DNA from: Nostoc sp. TCL26-01
GTDB lineage: Bacteria; Cyanobacteriota; Cyanobacteriia; Cyanobacteriales; Nostocaceae
Assembly (NCBI RefSeq): GCF_013393945.1
Contig: NZ_CP040297.1
Location: forward strand, 6,166,809 to 6,230,808
Direction: 5' to 3'
DNA length: 64,000 nucleotides
The notes beneath the pieces are model-generated. The model was not told the origin of the DNA and searched no databases. It saw only the letters and a list, made by a program, of their open reading frames with translations. This document shows, piece after piece, positions 44,450-54,127 of this stretch. Position numbers and translations under genes: made by a program. The number at the start of each line of letters is the position of its first letter. Position 1 is the first letter of the stretch.

Positions 44450-44869
44450 ATGACAGCAAATCTACTGACAAGATATCAGCAATTTCACTCATGTCCTTTA
44501 AAGCGGATTCTTTTGGTTGAGGATAATGATATCAATAGAATGCTGCTGAGTGATTATCTAAGCTATTGTGGATATTATGTTAAAAGTCTATCAGATGGTT
44601 CAGATTTTTTAATGACTGTAGAAAAATTTCGACCTGAGTTAATCTTGCTAGACTTAAAACTTCCAGATGTTGATGGATATTCCTTACTGCAACAAATGCA
44701 GCAACATCCAGATTTTTCTAATATCCCAGTGATTGTTGTTTCTGCCTTGGCTTTTAAAGCTGATCAAGAGAGAGCAATAACATTAGGCGTTCGTAGTTAT
44801 TTTGTTAAACCAGTGAATCTCAATTCTTTAATTATGAAAATTGAAGAAGTTATAACTTGTAACTCCTAA
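44450..44869 (+). CDS. Single-domain response regulator (CheY-like)
   Basis: A 139-residue receiver domain with no output domain. Acidic pocket in ILLVEDNDIN (Asp/Glu 24-25), phosphoacceptor Asp in LILLDLKLPDVDGYSLL (about 68), Thr/Ser switch in VIVVSALAF, and Lys in YFVKPVN (about 121). Acts as a phosphotransfer or protein-interaction module; the partner kinase is not in the window. Confidence 0.92.
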   Translation: MTANLLTRYQQFHSCPLKRILLVEDNDINRMLLSDYLSYCGYYVKSLSDGSDFLMTVEKFRPELILLDLKLPDVDGYSLLQQMQQHPDFSNIPVIVVSALAFKADQERAITLGVRSYFVKPVNLNSLIMKIEEVITCNS

Positions 44870-44886
44870 TAATTTTTGAAATACAT

Positions 44887-45066
44887 TTATTCTGATTTTT
44901 GCTCATTGACAAATGCTTCTACCGTTTCGGTGATACGCTGTACAGAACTGCCCAGCGTGTAGATTTGGCGTTGTGCTTGCTCTAAAAGCAAAACTGCTGA
45001 TTGCAGTTCATTCAGTACTTGGACGATCGCTTCTCGATAATCAGATTCAAAGTCATTTACGTTCAT
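44887..45066 (-). CDS. 59-residue helical protein convergent with the response regulator
   Basis: Translation: MNVNDFESDYREAIVQVLNE and so on, with LLLEQAQRQIYTLGSSVQRI in the middle, ending NEQKSE. Regular hydrophobic spacing predicts one long amphipathic or coiled-coil helix. A HIP1-like GCGATCG lies in the frame. The stop lies 18 bases from the stop of the response regulator. Function unknown; conservation in other Nostocales would confirm it. Confidence 0.6.
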   Translation of the reverse strand: MNVNDFESDYREAIVQVLNELQSAVLLLEQAQRQIYTLGSSVQRITETVEAFVNEQKSE

Positions 45067-45496
45067 TTTTTGGTTCTCTAGATAATCTCAAAATTATGAT
45101 ATTTTCCATAATAGTCGGATTATTTTGTTTACTGAATCCGTTAATGTGCTTAAAATGTAATATAAATTACCAGTAAACAATCCCTGCTTAATACTAAGAA
45201 AATATGAATAATTTGACTAGATAAATAGCAAAATTAGTATTGATTAGCAGCTAGATAATTTATTATTAATAAAATAGTATAGTTCATGAAGAAAATAAAT
45301 TTTCAATCCCAAAAAATATAAACTAATTTAAAAGCTAGGAAATTTTTTATACAGAATGAGCAAAGTGGTAGATACAGAATATGATCAGTATTCACTTCAT
45401 ATTTGCTTGATAAAAACTGGGGTTGGTCGGCATAAACCAATGATTTTTCTTAAAATTAAGTATAGGTAAATTTGGAAAATTACCTAGATTGATATT
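45067..45496. other. AT-rich intergenic region before uvrC
   Basis: 430 bases with no supported gene or strong inverted repeat. Must contain promoters for the 59-residue gene (minus strand) and uvrC. Confidence 0.5.
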
Positions 45497-47398
45497 GTGA
45501 CAACATCTGCTCAAACACTACCACTAGTCAAAGACCCAGAACGTCTAGAAGCCCGTCTAGCTGAGATTCCCGCAGAACCTGGAGTCTATTTTATGCGAGA
45601 TGGGAGCGATCGCATCATCTATATAGGGAAATCACGGAAATTGCGATCGCGTGTTCGTTCCTATTTCCGGGACGGATACAACAAAACTGAACGCATCACC
45701 ACAATGGTGAAGCAGGTGACAGAGATTGAATTTATTGTCACCGACACGGAAGCGGAAGCTTTAGCTTTAGAAGCTAACCTGATTAAACAGCATCAGCCAT
45801 ACTTTAATGTGCTGCTGAAGGATGACAAGAAATATCCCTATGTGTGTATTACTTGGTCAGAAGACTATCCGCGCATTTTTATTACTCGCAAACGCCAGTT
45901 AGGGAAAGAAAAAGATAAGTATTATGGCCCCTACACTGATTCTGGTCTGTTACGTTCAATTTTACGCATATCTAAGCGCATATTTGCATTGCGACAACGA
46001 CCCCAACCCCTATTTAAAGACCGTCCTTGCTTAAATTATGATTTAGGGCGCTGTCCTGGGGTGTGTCAACAGTTGATTTCACCAGCAGAATACCGCAAAA
46101 CTGTGCAAAAAGTTGCGATGGTATTTCAAGGACGAACTCAAGAACTGATTGATATCTTGACAGAACAGATGGATAAAGCCTCAACAGCCTTGAATTTTGA
46201 GGTAGCGGCGCGGGTTCGGGATCAAATCGTTGGCTTAAAGTCGCTGACGGCGGAACAAAAAGTTTCCCTACCCGATGATACTGTCTCACGAGATGCGTTG
46301 GCGTTAGCCTTGCCGTCAGGTATCGCTCTAGCCGCAGATGCCAAACACGCCTGTATCCAATTATTTCAGATTCGGGCGGGACAATTGGTGGGACGCTTGG
46401 CTTTTGTGGCCGAATCCCTAGCCGAACCAGGAGCAATTTTACAACGGGTATTGGAGGAACATTACCAAACAGCAGAATCGGTGGAAATTCCCACAGAAAT
46501 TTTAGTCCAGCATGACTTACCAGATGGGGATATTTTAGCTGATGTGTTGACGCAGCGTAAGGGGAAGAAGGTAACGATTGTCACGCCTCAGCGCCAAGTT
46601 AAGGCAGAATTAGTAGAGATGGTAGAGCGTAATGCCCAATATGAATTGCAAAGAATGCAGAAATTTGGCGATCGCAATCATCAAGCCATGCAAGATTTAG
46701 CTGCTATCCTCGATTTACCCGATTTACCCCACCGCATTGAAGGTTACGATATTTCCCATATTCAAGGATCGAATGCGGTAGCTTCTCAAGTCGTGTTCAT
46801 CGACGGATTACCAGCTAAACAATATTATCGCCACTATAAAATTAAAAATCCCACTGTCACCATCGGACATTCTGATGATTTCGCCAGCTTGGCAGAGGTG
46901 ATTCAACGGCGTTTCCGCAAATATGCGGAAGATCCGCAATTACCACGAGTTGATCATCCTGACTGGCCTGACTTAATTATGATTGACGGCGGTAAAGGAC
47001 AGTTATCCTCGGTGGTGGCGATTTTGCAAGAGATGAATTTATTAGAAGATTTGCGGGTTGTGAGTTTAGCCAAGCAACGAGAGGAGATTTTTTTACCAGG
47101 TGAATCTTTACCCTTACCAACTGAGGCTGAACAACCGGGAGTCCAATTATTACGGCGGTTACGCGATGAAGCACACCGATTTGCTGTGAGTTTCCATCGT
47201 CAACAACGCAGTGATAAATTAAAGCGATCGCGTTTAGATGAAATTCCTGGTTTAGGACATCACCGCCAAAAGCAGCTTCTAGGACATTTTCGTTCTGTTG
47301 ATTATATTCGCCAAGCTACACCTGCCCAAATTGCCGAAGTTGCTGGAATTGGCCCCCGTCTAGCCCAAGCTATTTACGATTATTTCCATCCAGCATGA
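45497..47398 (+). CDS. uvrC: UvrABC excinuclease subunit C
   Basis: The dual nuclease of nucleotide excision repair, 633 residues. The N-terminal GIY-YIG nuclease (EPGVYFMRDGSDRIIYIGKS, about residues 26-45) makes the 3' cut. The UVR domain that binds UvrB is ELIDILTEQMDKASTALNFE (about 210-229). The C-terminal RNase H-like domain (GYDISHIQGSNAVASQVVF; MIDGGKGQ) makes the 5' cut, and tandem helix-hairpin-helix motifs end the protein (IPGLGHHRQKQLLGHF; VAGIGPRLAQAIYDY). Start GTG at 45497. Confidence 0.97.
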   Translation: MTTSAQTLPLVKDPERLEARLAEIPAEPGVYFMRDGSDRIIYIGKSRKLRSRVRSYFRDGYNKTERITTMVKQVTEIEFIVTDTEAEALALEANLIKQHQPYFNVLLKDDKKYPYVCITWSEDYPRIFITRKRQLGKEKDKYYGPYTDSGLLRSILRISKRIFALRQRPQPLFKDRPCLNYDLGRCPGVCQQLISPAEYRKTVQKVAMVFQGRTQELIDILTEQMDKASTALNFEVAARVRDQIVGLKSLTAEQKVSLPDDTVSRDALALALPSGIALAADAKHACIQLFQIRAGQLVGRLAFVAESLAEPGAILQRVLEEHYQTAESVEIPTEILVQHDLPDGDILADVLTQRKGKKVTIVTPQRQVKAELVEMVERNAQYELQRMQKFGDRNHQAMQDLAAILDLPDLPHRIEGYDISHIQGSNAVASQVVFIDGLPAKQYYRHYKIKNPTVTIGHSDDFASLAEVIQRRFRKYAEDPQLPRVDHPDWPDLIMIDGGKGQLSSVVAILQEMNLLEDLRVVSLAKQREEIFLPGESLPLPTEAEQPGVQLLRRLRDEAHRFAVSFHRQQRSDKLKRSRLDEIPGLGHHRQKQLLGHFRSVDYIRQATPAQIAEVAGIGPRLAQAIYDYFHPA

Positions 47399-47970
47399 TT
47401 GCAAACTACTGGCAGGTTCACAATATCAGTCCCTGGGCATAAATTAAGAATACTTTATGGGTAATTGATAACTAAAAAACCATCATTTACTATCGATTAC
47501 CTATTCCCATGACTCCATTGCTAGCCAATATCCTTAATCAGTAATATTGAAATTTTTATTTAAATTATCTGCTCGATATTTAATTAACAAAATATTAAGT
47601 AAATCTTAAGAAAGGTGTTTTGTGACTTAAGATACAGTATTTTCTTGATTTTAATTTTTGAATACAAAGATACCCACTTTATTGGTTTTCCATAGAAAGT
47701 AACTACGTATCTCAACCTGTTCTAGATGGGGATCACTAGCTCTCTAGAAAATCTCTATTGGCTTCAATGATTCATATATCTAGAGTGAGATGGTAAGATT
47801 GTCTTAATATGAGGATAATGTTTTTAGTACTCTAAGATTTTTAAATCTAAATTCTTAGTTAAATTAAGCAATCAAAATCGTCACTCTTTGTTAACTTGGT
47901 TGAAACCCAAAAGAGAATTTATTCTTATTTGGAATTTCGCCATCAAAAATTTAAACACCGGGGTTTTTCA
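47399..47970. other. Intergenic region after uvrC
   Basis: About 570 AT-rich bases. One frame is open from 47896 into the next gene but its first 25 codons look non-coding. No repeat family or RNA recognised. Confidence 0.45.
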
Positions 47971-48150
47971 ATGCAAGTAATTCAAAAAATCTACTGCCCA
48001 AATTGTGGCAGCAATGCTGAACGCTATTATATTGCAGATAGTCAATTATGTCGGACACAATGCCCAAGTTGTGATTACTTGATGATTAGCTGCACGCGCA
48101 CGGGTAGAGTGATTGAAGCTTATGCTCCTGGTATTCATCTACATCGCTAA
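47971..48150 (+). CDS. Small zinc-ribbon protein
   Basis: A 59-residue protein with two CxxC pairs (YCPNCGSN and QCPSCDY) around a short beta unit, followed by TRTGRVIEAYAPGIH. The pattern is a treble-clef/zinc-ribbon found in many cyanobacterial small proteins, sometimes mis-annotated as PriA-like. I chose the internal ATG at 47971 because homology begins at MQVIQKIYCPNCG. Function unknown; nucleic-acid or protein binding is plausible. Confidence 0.75.
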   Translation: MQVIQKIYCPNCGSNAERYYIADSQLCRTQCPSCDYLMISCTRTGRVIEAYAPGIHLHR

Positions 48151-48330
48151 ATGTTTAATAAATTGCGGAAATTTTTCCTATTACTTCACTAAAAGCTGAT
48201 GAAGAATAACATCAAAGCATCTACTACGCCAACAAGTTTTGATGTGAAGTAATTAAGCTGAAAAATACTTAGTCACACTATAAAAATAGTATAATCTGCT
48301 AATCACGCAGTAGACTAAACAAATTATCTT

Positions 48331-49098
48331 GTGACACCTAAAAATTCTTGGGATGCAGGCTTATATCAAGATAAACACGCCTTCGTGTGGCAATATGGCG
48401 AAGACTTGCTGAAATTGCTCAATCCTGAAGTGGGAGAGTTAATTTTAGATTTGGGTTGTGGAACTGGACAACTGACAGAAAAAATTGCCCAGTTTGGTAC
48501 AGAGGTGTGGGGAATTGATAGTGCAGCAACGATGATTGCTCAAGCAAAACAAAACTATCCTCATTTGCGTTTTGATGTTGCTGATGCGCGCAACTTTCGT
48601 GTAGATAAGCCTGTGGATGCAGTATTTTCAAACGCTACGCTGCATTGGGTAAAGGAAGCGGAAGCAGCGATCGCCTGCATACATCAAGCATTAAAATCAG
48701 GAGGGAGGTTTGTGGCTGAGTTTGGTGGTAAAGGGAATGTCCAGCATATCCTCACAGCTTTACACCATGCGCTACAAACCCTCGGTATCTCCAACCTCCA
48801 AGCGATGAATCCCTGGTATTTTCCCAGCATTGGTGAATACGCTACCATACTAGAAGCACAAGGCTTTGATGTTATCTATGCTAATTTATTCGACCGTCCC
48901 ACTCTTTTAACTGAGGGTGAAGCTGGTATGGCAAACTGGATACAAATGTTTGCTGGTGCTTTTTTGACAGAGTTATCTGCTGAACAACAAACACAGGTAA
49001 TTGACGCAGTGGAAAAGTCTTTGCAAACAAAACTGTATCACAAAGGAACTTGGACAGCAGATTATCGACGAATTAGGATAGTTGCTATTAAAAATTAA
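48331..49098 (+). CDS. Class I SAM-dependent methyltransferase (Tam-like)
   Basis: A 255-residue methyltransferase starting at GTG. Motif I is LILDLGCGTGQLTEKIAQFG (about 36-55), then VWGIDSAATMIAQAK, RFDVADARNFRVDKPVDAVF and NATLHWVKEAEAAIACIHQA, the pattern of trans-aconitate and malonyl-ACP (BioC-like) methyltransferases. The substrate cannot be told. The next gene begins 37 bases downstream. Confidence 0.85.
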   Translation: MTPKNSWDAGLYQDKHAFVWQYGEDLLKLLNPEVGELILDLGCGTGQLTEKIAQFGTEVWGIDSAATMIAQAKQNYPHLRFDVADARNFRVDKPVDAVFSNATLHWVKEAEAAIACIHQALKSGGRFVAEFGGKGNVQHILTALHHALQTLGISNLQAMNPWYFPSIGEYATILEAQGFDVIYANLFDRPTLLTEGEAGMANWIQMFAGAFLTELSAEQQTQVIDAVEKSLQTKLYHKGTWTADYRRIRIVAIKN

Positions 49099-49135
49099 TG
49101 ACTCAAAGCTGACAACTAACTAATGACTGAAAATT

Positions 49136-49642
49136 ATGCTAGGACATAAACTTATCTTATTACTCACGTTCATACTGAGTAATATTGCATTTTTACCAAT
49201 TGCATCTACTTTAGCTCAAACATCATCAGTACCCCTACCTTCAGATGCTCCTTTAGAGTTAGATTTATTGACTCAGCCCAAGAATGTAATTACAGCTAGC
49301 ACTATTAATCTATCAGGATTAACTACACCTAGTTTGTGGTGGGCAAAAGAAAATTCGGAAAGTAAGCTATTAGATAATTGGATAGCATATCCAGCATCAG
49401 ATACAGAACCTGCCAGAGTAGATTTAATTGTCAATCAGCAAATTTGGACTTTACTTGATTATTTAGAACGGTATGATTTTGTCAACCGCTTGGGTAGTAG
49501 CGCCAGAAAAGATGGTTATAATATCCGAGTTTTTAATTATCAAAAAGAACAGTTAGCAAGTTATACCTGTGACTTTAAGTCCAATTCCACAAACTGCAAT
49601 ATTAGTTTGAATGCTCAATATAAGTTACGCCGTCCTCAATAA
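49136..49642 (+). CDS. Hypothetical secreted protein
   Basis: A 168-residue protein with a signal peptide (MLGHKLILLLTFILSNIAFL, cleavage near TLAQ). The mature part has PSLWWAKENSESKLLDNWIA and ends with two cysteines (TCDFKSNSTNCN) that could form a disulfide in the periplasm. Conserved-looking but of unknown function. Confidence 0.65.
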   Translation: MLGHKLILLLTFILSNIAFLPIASTLAQTSSVPLPSDAPLELDLLTQPKNVITASTINLSGLTTPSLWWAKENSESKLLDNWIAYPASDTEPARVDLIVNQQIWTLLDYLERYDFVNRLGSSARKDGYNIRVFNYQKEQLASYTCDFKSNSTNCNISLNAQYKLRRPQ

Positions 49643-49646
49643 ACTG

Positions 49647-50390
49647 CTAAATAATTAACCAAGCGACTAAACCCCAAAAAGGGATAAATCTAAGCCAACG
49701 TTTTCTACTCCCGATTGGCTCAATTTCTCCGATGATTACTGCTTGGAAGATAGCAAATAAAATCAAATCTACACAAAAGGCAATAGTCAGGCGATCGCTC
49801 ATTAAACGCGCTAAAAAATAATTATATCGTTCGGCTAAACTTCCCACTTCTGACCTACCAAAAAATAACCAAAATATAGCCATAGTTCCAACTATTAACC
49901 CTACACAACCCAATATCCGCGCCAGTAAATTTTTCTGCGGACTTTCTTTTTCCCATACCAGAGGATTTATAGCACGTACAGCCATGTAGGGAATCAAGAA
50001 GGTATTAGTCAAAAACATTGCCAAACCCCAAATCAAGAATTTTGGCAGTTTTTCACCTCTAGAATCAGCTAACATCAATGGTAAAAACATCAACATCCAA
50101 GCCTCTGCTAAGTTGAAAAGAGATTCTAGCCAAGGATGAACAATGACTATGGGAATATTTGCCACACCCACAGCATTAAGAATAGGCAAAATAAAAAAGA
50201 AGTTGAGTGATTCATGCCAAATTTCTTGTAAAGTCTGGGGTTGAATTGCCCAAACTGGTTCTCCTGGGAGTAACTGCCCTGGTGGTGATAGTAAGAGAAT
50301 ATATATGTAAAGCGCTGAAAGTAGCCAAAGTAATTGAGAAATGAGACGCTGCTCATTTGGGCGTGAATTAGGTTTGTGAGATGGTGTCAT
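49647..50390 (-). CDS. Hypothetical polytopic membrane protein
   Basis: A 247-residue protein with about six hydrophobic helices (near residues 20-38, 58-78, 88-104, 118-138, 160-180, 205-247). It contains a PLVWEKESP loop and resembles cyanobacterial integral membrane proteins without assigned function. Convergent with the secreted protein (4-base gap) and divergent from the Rieske gene. Confidence 0.65.
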   Translation of the reverse strand: MTPSHKPNSRPNEQRLISQLLWLLSALYIYILLLSPPGQLLPGEPVWAIQPQTLQEIWHESLNFFFILPILNAVGVANIPIVIVHPWLESLFNLAEAWMLMFLPLMLADSRGEKLPKFLIWGLAMFLTNTFLIPYMAVRAINPLVWEKESPQKNLLARILGCVGLIVGTMAIFWLFFGRSEVGSLAERYNYFLARLMSDRLTIAFCVDLILFAIFQAVIIGEIEPIGSRKRWLRFIPFWGLVAWLII

Positions 50391-50470
50391 GGCGTTGAAT
50401 ATTTTCTGAGAAATATCACCTGTAATAATTTTTCCATTAAAATTTACGAAGTAAAGGCAAAGTGTTAACC

Positions 50471-51952
50471 ATGACTACTGAAACCAAACTGCCAGGAAAC
50501 ATCCACAATCACAGTTCCTCGGATAGCTTAAATAACGAGCAACTGCAAACAGAGACAGGAACATTCTCATGGACAAAGCAGTGGTATCCCCTAGCTGTGG
50601 TAGAGTATCTTGACCCTGGGCGTACCCATGCCATGCAATTACTAGGCAAAGATATTGTCTTGTGGCGTGATGGTTCTGGTCAATGGCGTTGCTTTGAAGA
50701 TTTCTGTCCTCATCGCTTAGTCCCGCTTTCCGAGGGGCGAGTTGAAGCCGATGGTACATTATTATGTGCTTATCATGCTTGGCGTTTTGATGGTGAAGGC
50801 AACTGTGTAAATATTCCCCAATCTCAAGATAAACAGACAGCAGCCAAGCATTGTGAAAATCAGAAATCCTGTGCGGTGACTTATCCTACCCAAGAAAATC
50901 AGGGGTTATTGTGGGTGTGGGCGGAAACAGGTGAACAAGCAAAGGTAGAAAGCCAATTACGCCAACCCCGCATTGTTCCAGAACTGGAAGATAAATCGGG
51001 TAGGGTAGTGCAGTATTTTTGGAACTTCCGCGATTTACCCTATGGTTGGGATTACTTCATGGAAAACGTTTCAGATCCTGCCCATGTTCCAGTCTCTCAT
51101 CATGGGATTGTAGGCGATCGCTACAAAGATGCCAAGTACTACGATATGCTGCCTGTGCGGAAAATATCTACTCAAGATGGGTTTGCTTTTGAAATTCAAA
51201 CTCAACCAGGCGATACCCCAACAGGAATTCATGACTTCCAACCCCCCTGTCACATGAGAATCGCCTCGACTCCCAAAGATGGTGGACAATTGATTCTGGC
51301 TTTGTACGCGACACCAACTCGTCCTGGTTGGTGTCGTCACATTGGTTGTCAGATATTTGTCAAAAATAACCAAGGGAAAATGCCCCAAGGTTTATCTTTC
51401 TTTGGGCTACCATTACCTACATGGTTAGGTCATGTGTTAGCATCTCTATTCCTACATCAAGACATGGTATTTCTGCATTACCAGGAAAAAACTATTGTCC
51501 AGAGAAGAAAGGGTAAATGGCTAGGTGCAGTCTTTACACCCAATCCTCAAGACAAGATGGTAATCACATTTCGTCAGTGGTTGGAAAAACGGGCTGGTGG
51601 TGGTATCCCTTGGGCGGAGGGATATAGTAACGATTTCCCAGCAGTTAAAGATAAGCAAAAACTCTTTGATGTGTGGACAACCCACACTCAACACTGTACA
51701 GTCTGTCAAGATGCTTTAAAAAATATTCATCGTCTGACGGTGTTTGCTTACGTAGTTGCGGCCTTATGCTTATTTCTAGCGGTAATCATAGATGCCAGAA
51801 CAGTAGCAGGTGCATCTATATTCACAATTCCTCCCAGAGAATTTTGGCTAGCCTTGGGAGCCAGTATCTTGTTAGCTATGGGAGGATATCAGTTGCACAG
51901 GTTTAGTCGATTATTTTATGTCTACGAGTTTGAACACGCTCGCAATGATTAA
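50471..51952 (+). CDS. Rieske oxygenase of the pheophorbide a oxygenase/Tic55 family
   Basis: A 493-residue membrane-bound Rieske mononuclear iron oxygenase. The 2Fe-2S motif is CPHRLVPLSEGRV followed by CAYHAW (C-x-H, C-x2-H, about residues 83-107). The mononuclear iron site is in MENVSDPAHVPVSHHGIVGD (about 199-218). A CTVC pair (about 413-416), conserved in PaO/PTC52/Tic55, precedes two C-terminal transmembrane helices. Plant homologues act in chlorophyll breakdown or protochlorophyllide metabolism; the cyanobacterial substrate is uncertain. ATG at 50471 preferred to GTG at 50462. Confidence 0.9.
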   Translation: MTTETKLPGNIHNHSSSDSLNNEQLQTETGTFSWTKQWYPLAVVEYLDPGRTHAMQLLGKDIVLWRDGSGQWRCFEDFCPHRLVPLSEGRVEADGTLLCAYHAWRFDGEGNCVNIPQSQDKQTAAKHCENQKSCAVTYPTQENQGLLWVWAETGEQAKVESQLRQPRIVPELEDKSGRVVQYFWNFRDLPYGWDYFMENVSDPAHVPVSHHGIVGDRYKDAKYYDMLPVRKISTQDGFAFEIQTQPGDTPTGIHDFQPPCHMRIASTPKDGGQLILALYATPTRPGWCRHIGCQIFVKNNQGKMPQGLSFFGLPLPTWLGHVLASLFLHQDMVFLHYQEKTIVQRRKGKWLGAVFTPNPQDKMVITFRQWLEKRAGGGIPWAEGYSNDFPAVKDKQKLFDVWTTHTQHCTVCQDALKNIHRLTVFAYVVAALCLFLAVIIDARTVAGASIFTIPPREFWLALGASILLAMGGYQLHRFSRLFYVYEFEHARND

Positions 51953-52011
51953 AATGATCAAAAGGATGGACAATGCTGCCCATCCTTAACCAAGATAATT
52001 CTGGGATTTGA

Positions 52012-53403
52012 TTAACCCCGTGCAATCCCTTCTTCCCGTGCTGCACGTTGGACAGCAGCAGCCACGGCGGTGACAACACGCTCATCAAAGACGGAAGGAA
52101 TGATATGTTCCCGATGTAAGTCTGAGGGGTTGACTAAGGAAGCGATCGCACTAGCGGCTTCTAAGTACATCGTCGTAGTAATTGTCTGGGCGCGACAATC
52201 TAAAGCACCACGGAAGACTCCAGGGAAGGCTAAAACGTTATTGATTTGGTTAGGATAATCACTGCGTCCTGTCGCAATTACTGCCACATCTTTACTAACT
52301 AATTCTGGCTGAATCTCAGGAATGGGATTAGCCATAGCAAAGACAATCGGGTCTTTAGCCATAGATTTGACCATTTCTGGTGTCAATACTCCAGGAGCGC
52401 TCACACCAATAAACACATCTGCCCCTTGCACTGCACCAGCTAAAGTTCCTTGGGCTTTGACAGCAAATTCTTGTTTCTCTTCGTTCAAATCTGTGCGAGT
52501 ATTAGAGATAATACCTTTGGAGTCGCACATCCAAATTTTATCAGCCCCGGCTTTCCGTAGTAACCGCGCGATCGCCACACCAGCCGCACCCGCACCGTTA
52601 ATGACAATGCGGATTTCTGCCATTGATTTCTGCACTAATTTTAAGGCGTTAAACAAGGCTGCTAAGGTGACAATGGCTGTACCATGTTGATCATCATGAA
52701 AAACTGGGATATCCAATTCTTGCCGTAATCTCTGCTCAATTTCAAAGCAGCGTGGTGCAGCAATATCTTCTAAGTTTACTCCCCCAAACACAGGAGCAAT
52801 ATTTTTCACAGCTTGGATAATCTCTTCTGTATTTTGTGTTGCCAAGCAAATCGGAAAAGCATCCAGCCCAGCAAACTCTTTAAACAGCATGGCTTTACCT
52901 TCCATCACTGGTAAAGCTGCATGGGGGCCAAGATTGCCTAGTCCTAACACTGCACTACCATCGGTGACAATTGCCACAGTGTTTTGTTTGATAGTTAAAT
53001 TGTAAACTTCTGCGGGGTCTTGAGCGATCGCTGTACAAACTCGCCCGACTCCTGGTGTATAAGCCATTGCCAAATCAGACACACTCTTGAGGGGAATGCG
53101 GCTAGTGATGCTGATTTTGCCGCCACGATGCAGATTAAATGTGCGATCGTAAACACTCAGCAGCTTAATATCTGCTATTGCTTTGACTGCTTGCACAATA
53201 GTTTCTGCGTGTTCGGTACTAGCTGCATCAACAGTCAAGTCACGAATGGATATTTGCCGAGTTTGCTCAATTAAATCGATTTGACCAAGATTACCACCAC
53301 TGGTGGCGATCGCTTGTGTGATTGATGCTAGCATTCCTACACGATTAGGAATTTGCAACCGCAGGGTGACACTAAAACTAGAATTAGGAGTTAAGTCTGC
53401 CAT
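52012..53403 (-). CDS. NAD(P)-dependent malic enzyme with N-terminal ACT domain
   Basis: A 463-residue malic enzyme converting malate to pyruvate plus CO2. An ACT regulatory domain fills about residues 1-85 (FSVTLRLQIPNRVGMLASIT), which may bind an amino acid. The catalytic domain has SVSDLAMAYTPGVGRVC, GLGNLGPHAALPVMEGKAML and FHDDQHGTAI, and the Rossmann domain IRIVINGAGAAGVAIARLL. The phosphotransacetylase tail of MaeB is absent. Transcribed toward the Rieske gene (convergent). Confidence 0.92.
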   Translation of the reverse strand: MADLTPNSSFSVTLRLQIPNRVGMLASITQAIATSGGNLGQIDLIEQTRQISIRDLTVDAASTEHAETIVQAVKAIADIKLLSVYDRTFNLHRGGKISITSRIPLKSVSDLAMAYTPGVGRVCTAIAQDPAEVYNLTIKQNTVAIVTDGSAVLGLGNLGPHAALPVMEGKAMLFKEFAGLDAFPICLATQNTEEIIQAVKNIAPVFGGVNLEDIAAPRCFEIEQRLRQELDIPVFHDDQHGTAIVTLAALFNALKLVQKSMAEIRIVINGAGAAGVAIARLLRKAGADKIWMCDSKGIISNTRTDLNEEKQEFAVKAQGTLAGAVQGADVFIGVSAPGVLTPEMVKSMAKDPIVFAMANPIPEIQPELVSKDVAVIATGRSDYPNQINNVLAFPGVFRGALDCRAQTITTTMYLEAASAIASLVNPSDLHREHIIPSVFDERVVTAVAAAVQRAAREEGIARG

Positions 53404-53528
53404 CTTGATTTAGGATTTGAGATTTTAGATTTTATATTGAATTGTTACAGTAAACTCTATTTCTGCGATAAAACCTAACATCCTAATTCATTGTTTAGCG
53501 ATCGCGTTTGTCTTCAGGCGCTGATTGC

Positions 53529-53732
53529 TCACACCAATACGACCTCAACTGTATCCTGTGGGACAATTTCACCACGAGCTTGTAGAACTTCAACATAAAG
53601 AGCGATCGCTTCTGCACGAGTTTTTCCTTGACTGATACAGCCTGGCAAACTGGGTACTTCCACAACAAAATAACCATCTTCTCCAAGATACAGCAGTACT
53701 TGACGTTGAGATTTTTCTTGAGGTGCGCTCAT
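53529..53732 (-). CDS. HicB-like protein (orphan)
   Basis: A 67-residue HicB-type domain: YLGEDGYFVVEVPSLPGCIS, QGKTRAEAIALYVEVLQARG. HicB proteins are antitoxins of HicA. No HicA frame lies on either side, and the C-terminal DNA-binding domain of full HicB is missing, so this is a minimal orphan copy. Start ATG 53732. Confidence 0.75.
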   Translation of the reverse strand: MSAPQEKSQRQVLLYLGEDGYFVVEVPSLPGCISQGKTRAEAIALYVEVLQARGEIVPQDTVEVVLV

Positions 53733-53782
53733 GCTTCAAATAGCTGCTCAATTGTTTCATCTAAATCTTACCATCCCAAAAC

Positions 53783-53812
53783 AAAAAAGCGCTCTCTAAT
53801 CCAGAGAACGCT
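53783..53812 (-). terminator. Degenerate copy of the psbA terminator
   Basis: AGCGCTCTCTAATCCAGAGA and following ACGCT fold into a stem with A/T flanks, and align with the psbA terminator at 54866-54897. It lies 3' of the psbA remnant, as the terminator does in the real gene. Confidence 0.7.
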
Positions 53813-53835
53813 ACAAACCTACAATAACCCTAAAA

Positions 53836-53992
53836 CTAACCATGATAGCCGGAGCCACGGCAGTACTACCAGCCAAATCTCAGGGAAAGTCGTGAGCATT
53901 GCGCTAGTGCATCACTTCTATACCCAAGCTGGCGCGGTGAGGATATCTGCTTATGTATTAATTACCCGATATTGAGAATCAATTACGGATTT
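53836..53992 (-). pseudogene. psbA 3'-end remnant
   Basis: About 157 bases align with the last 52 codons of the intact psbA 1.1 kb away: GTATTAATTACCCGATATTG matches GTATTGATTACACGACCTTG, and GTGAGCATTGCGCTAGTGCA matches GTGAGCGTTGCGCTCGTGCA. Substitutions and small gaps destroy the D1 frame, but a TAG still stands where psbA stops. No 5' portion is visible, so only a fragment remains. Confidence 0.85.
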
Positions 53993-54127
53993 CTGAAAGT
54001 TAACCTGAGTTCTACAGAACTAAAAAAGGGCAAGATATAGACCAGGCAAGTCTTTTGAATAAATGCCAATATATCACTCTCAGGCGATCGCTAGTATTTG
54101 TAATACTTTTCCCACAATCGCTCTAGC

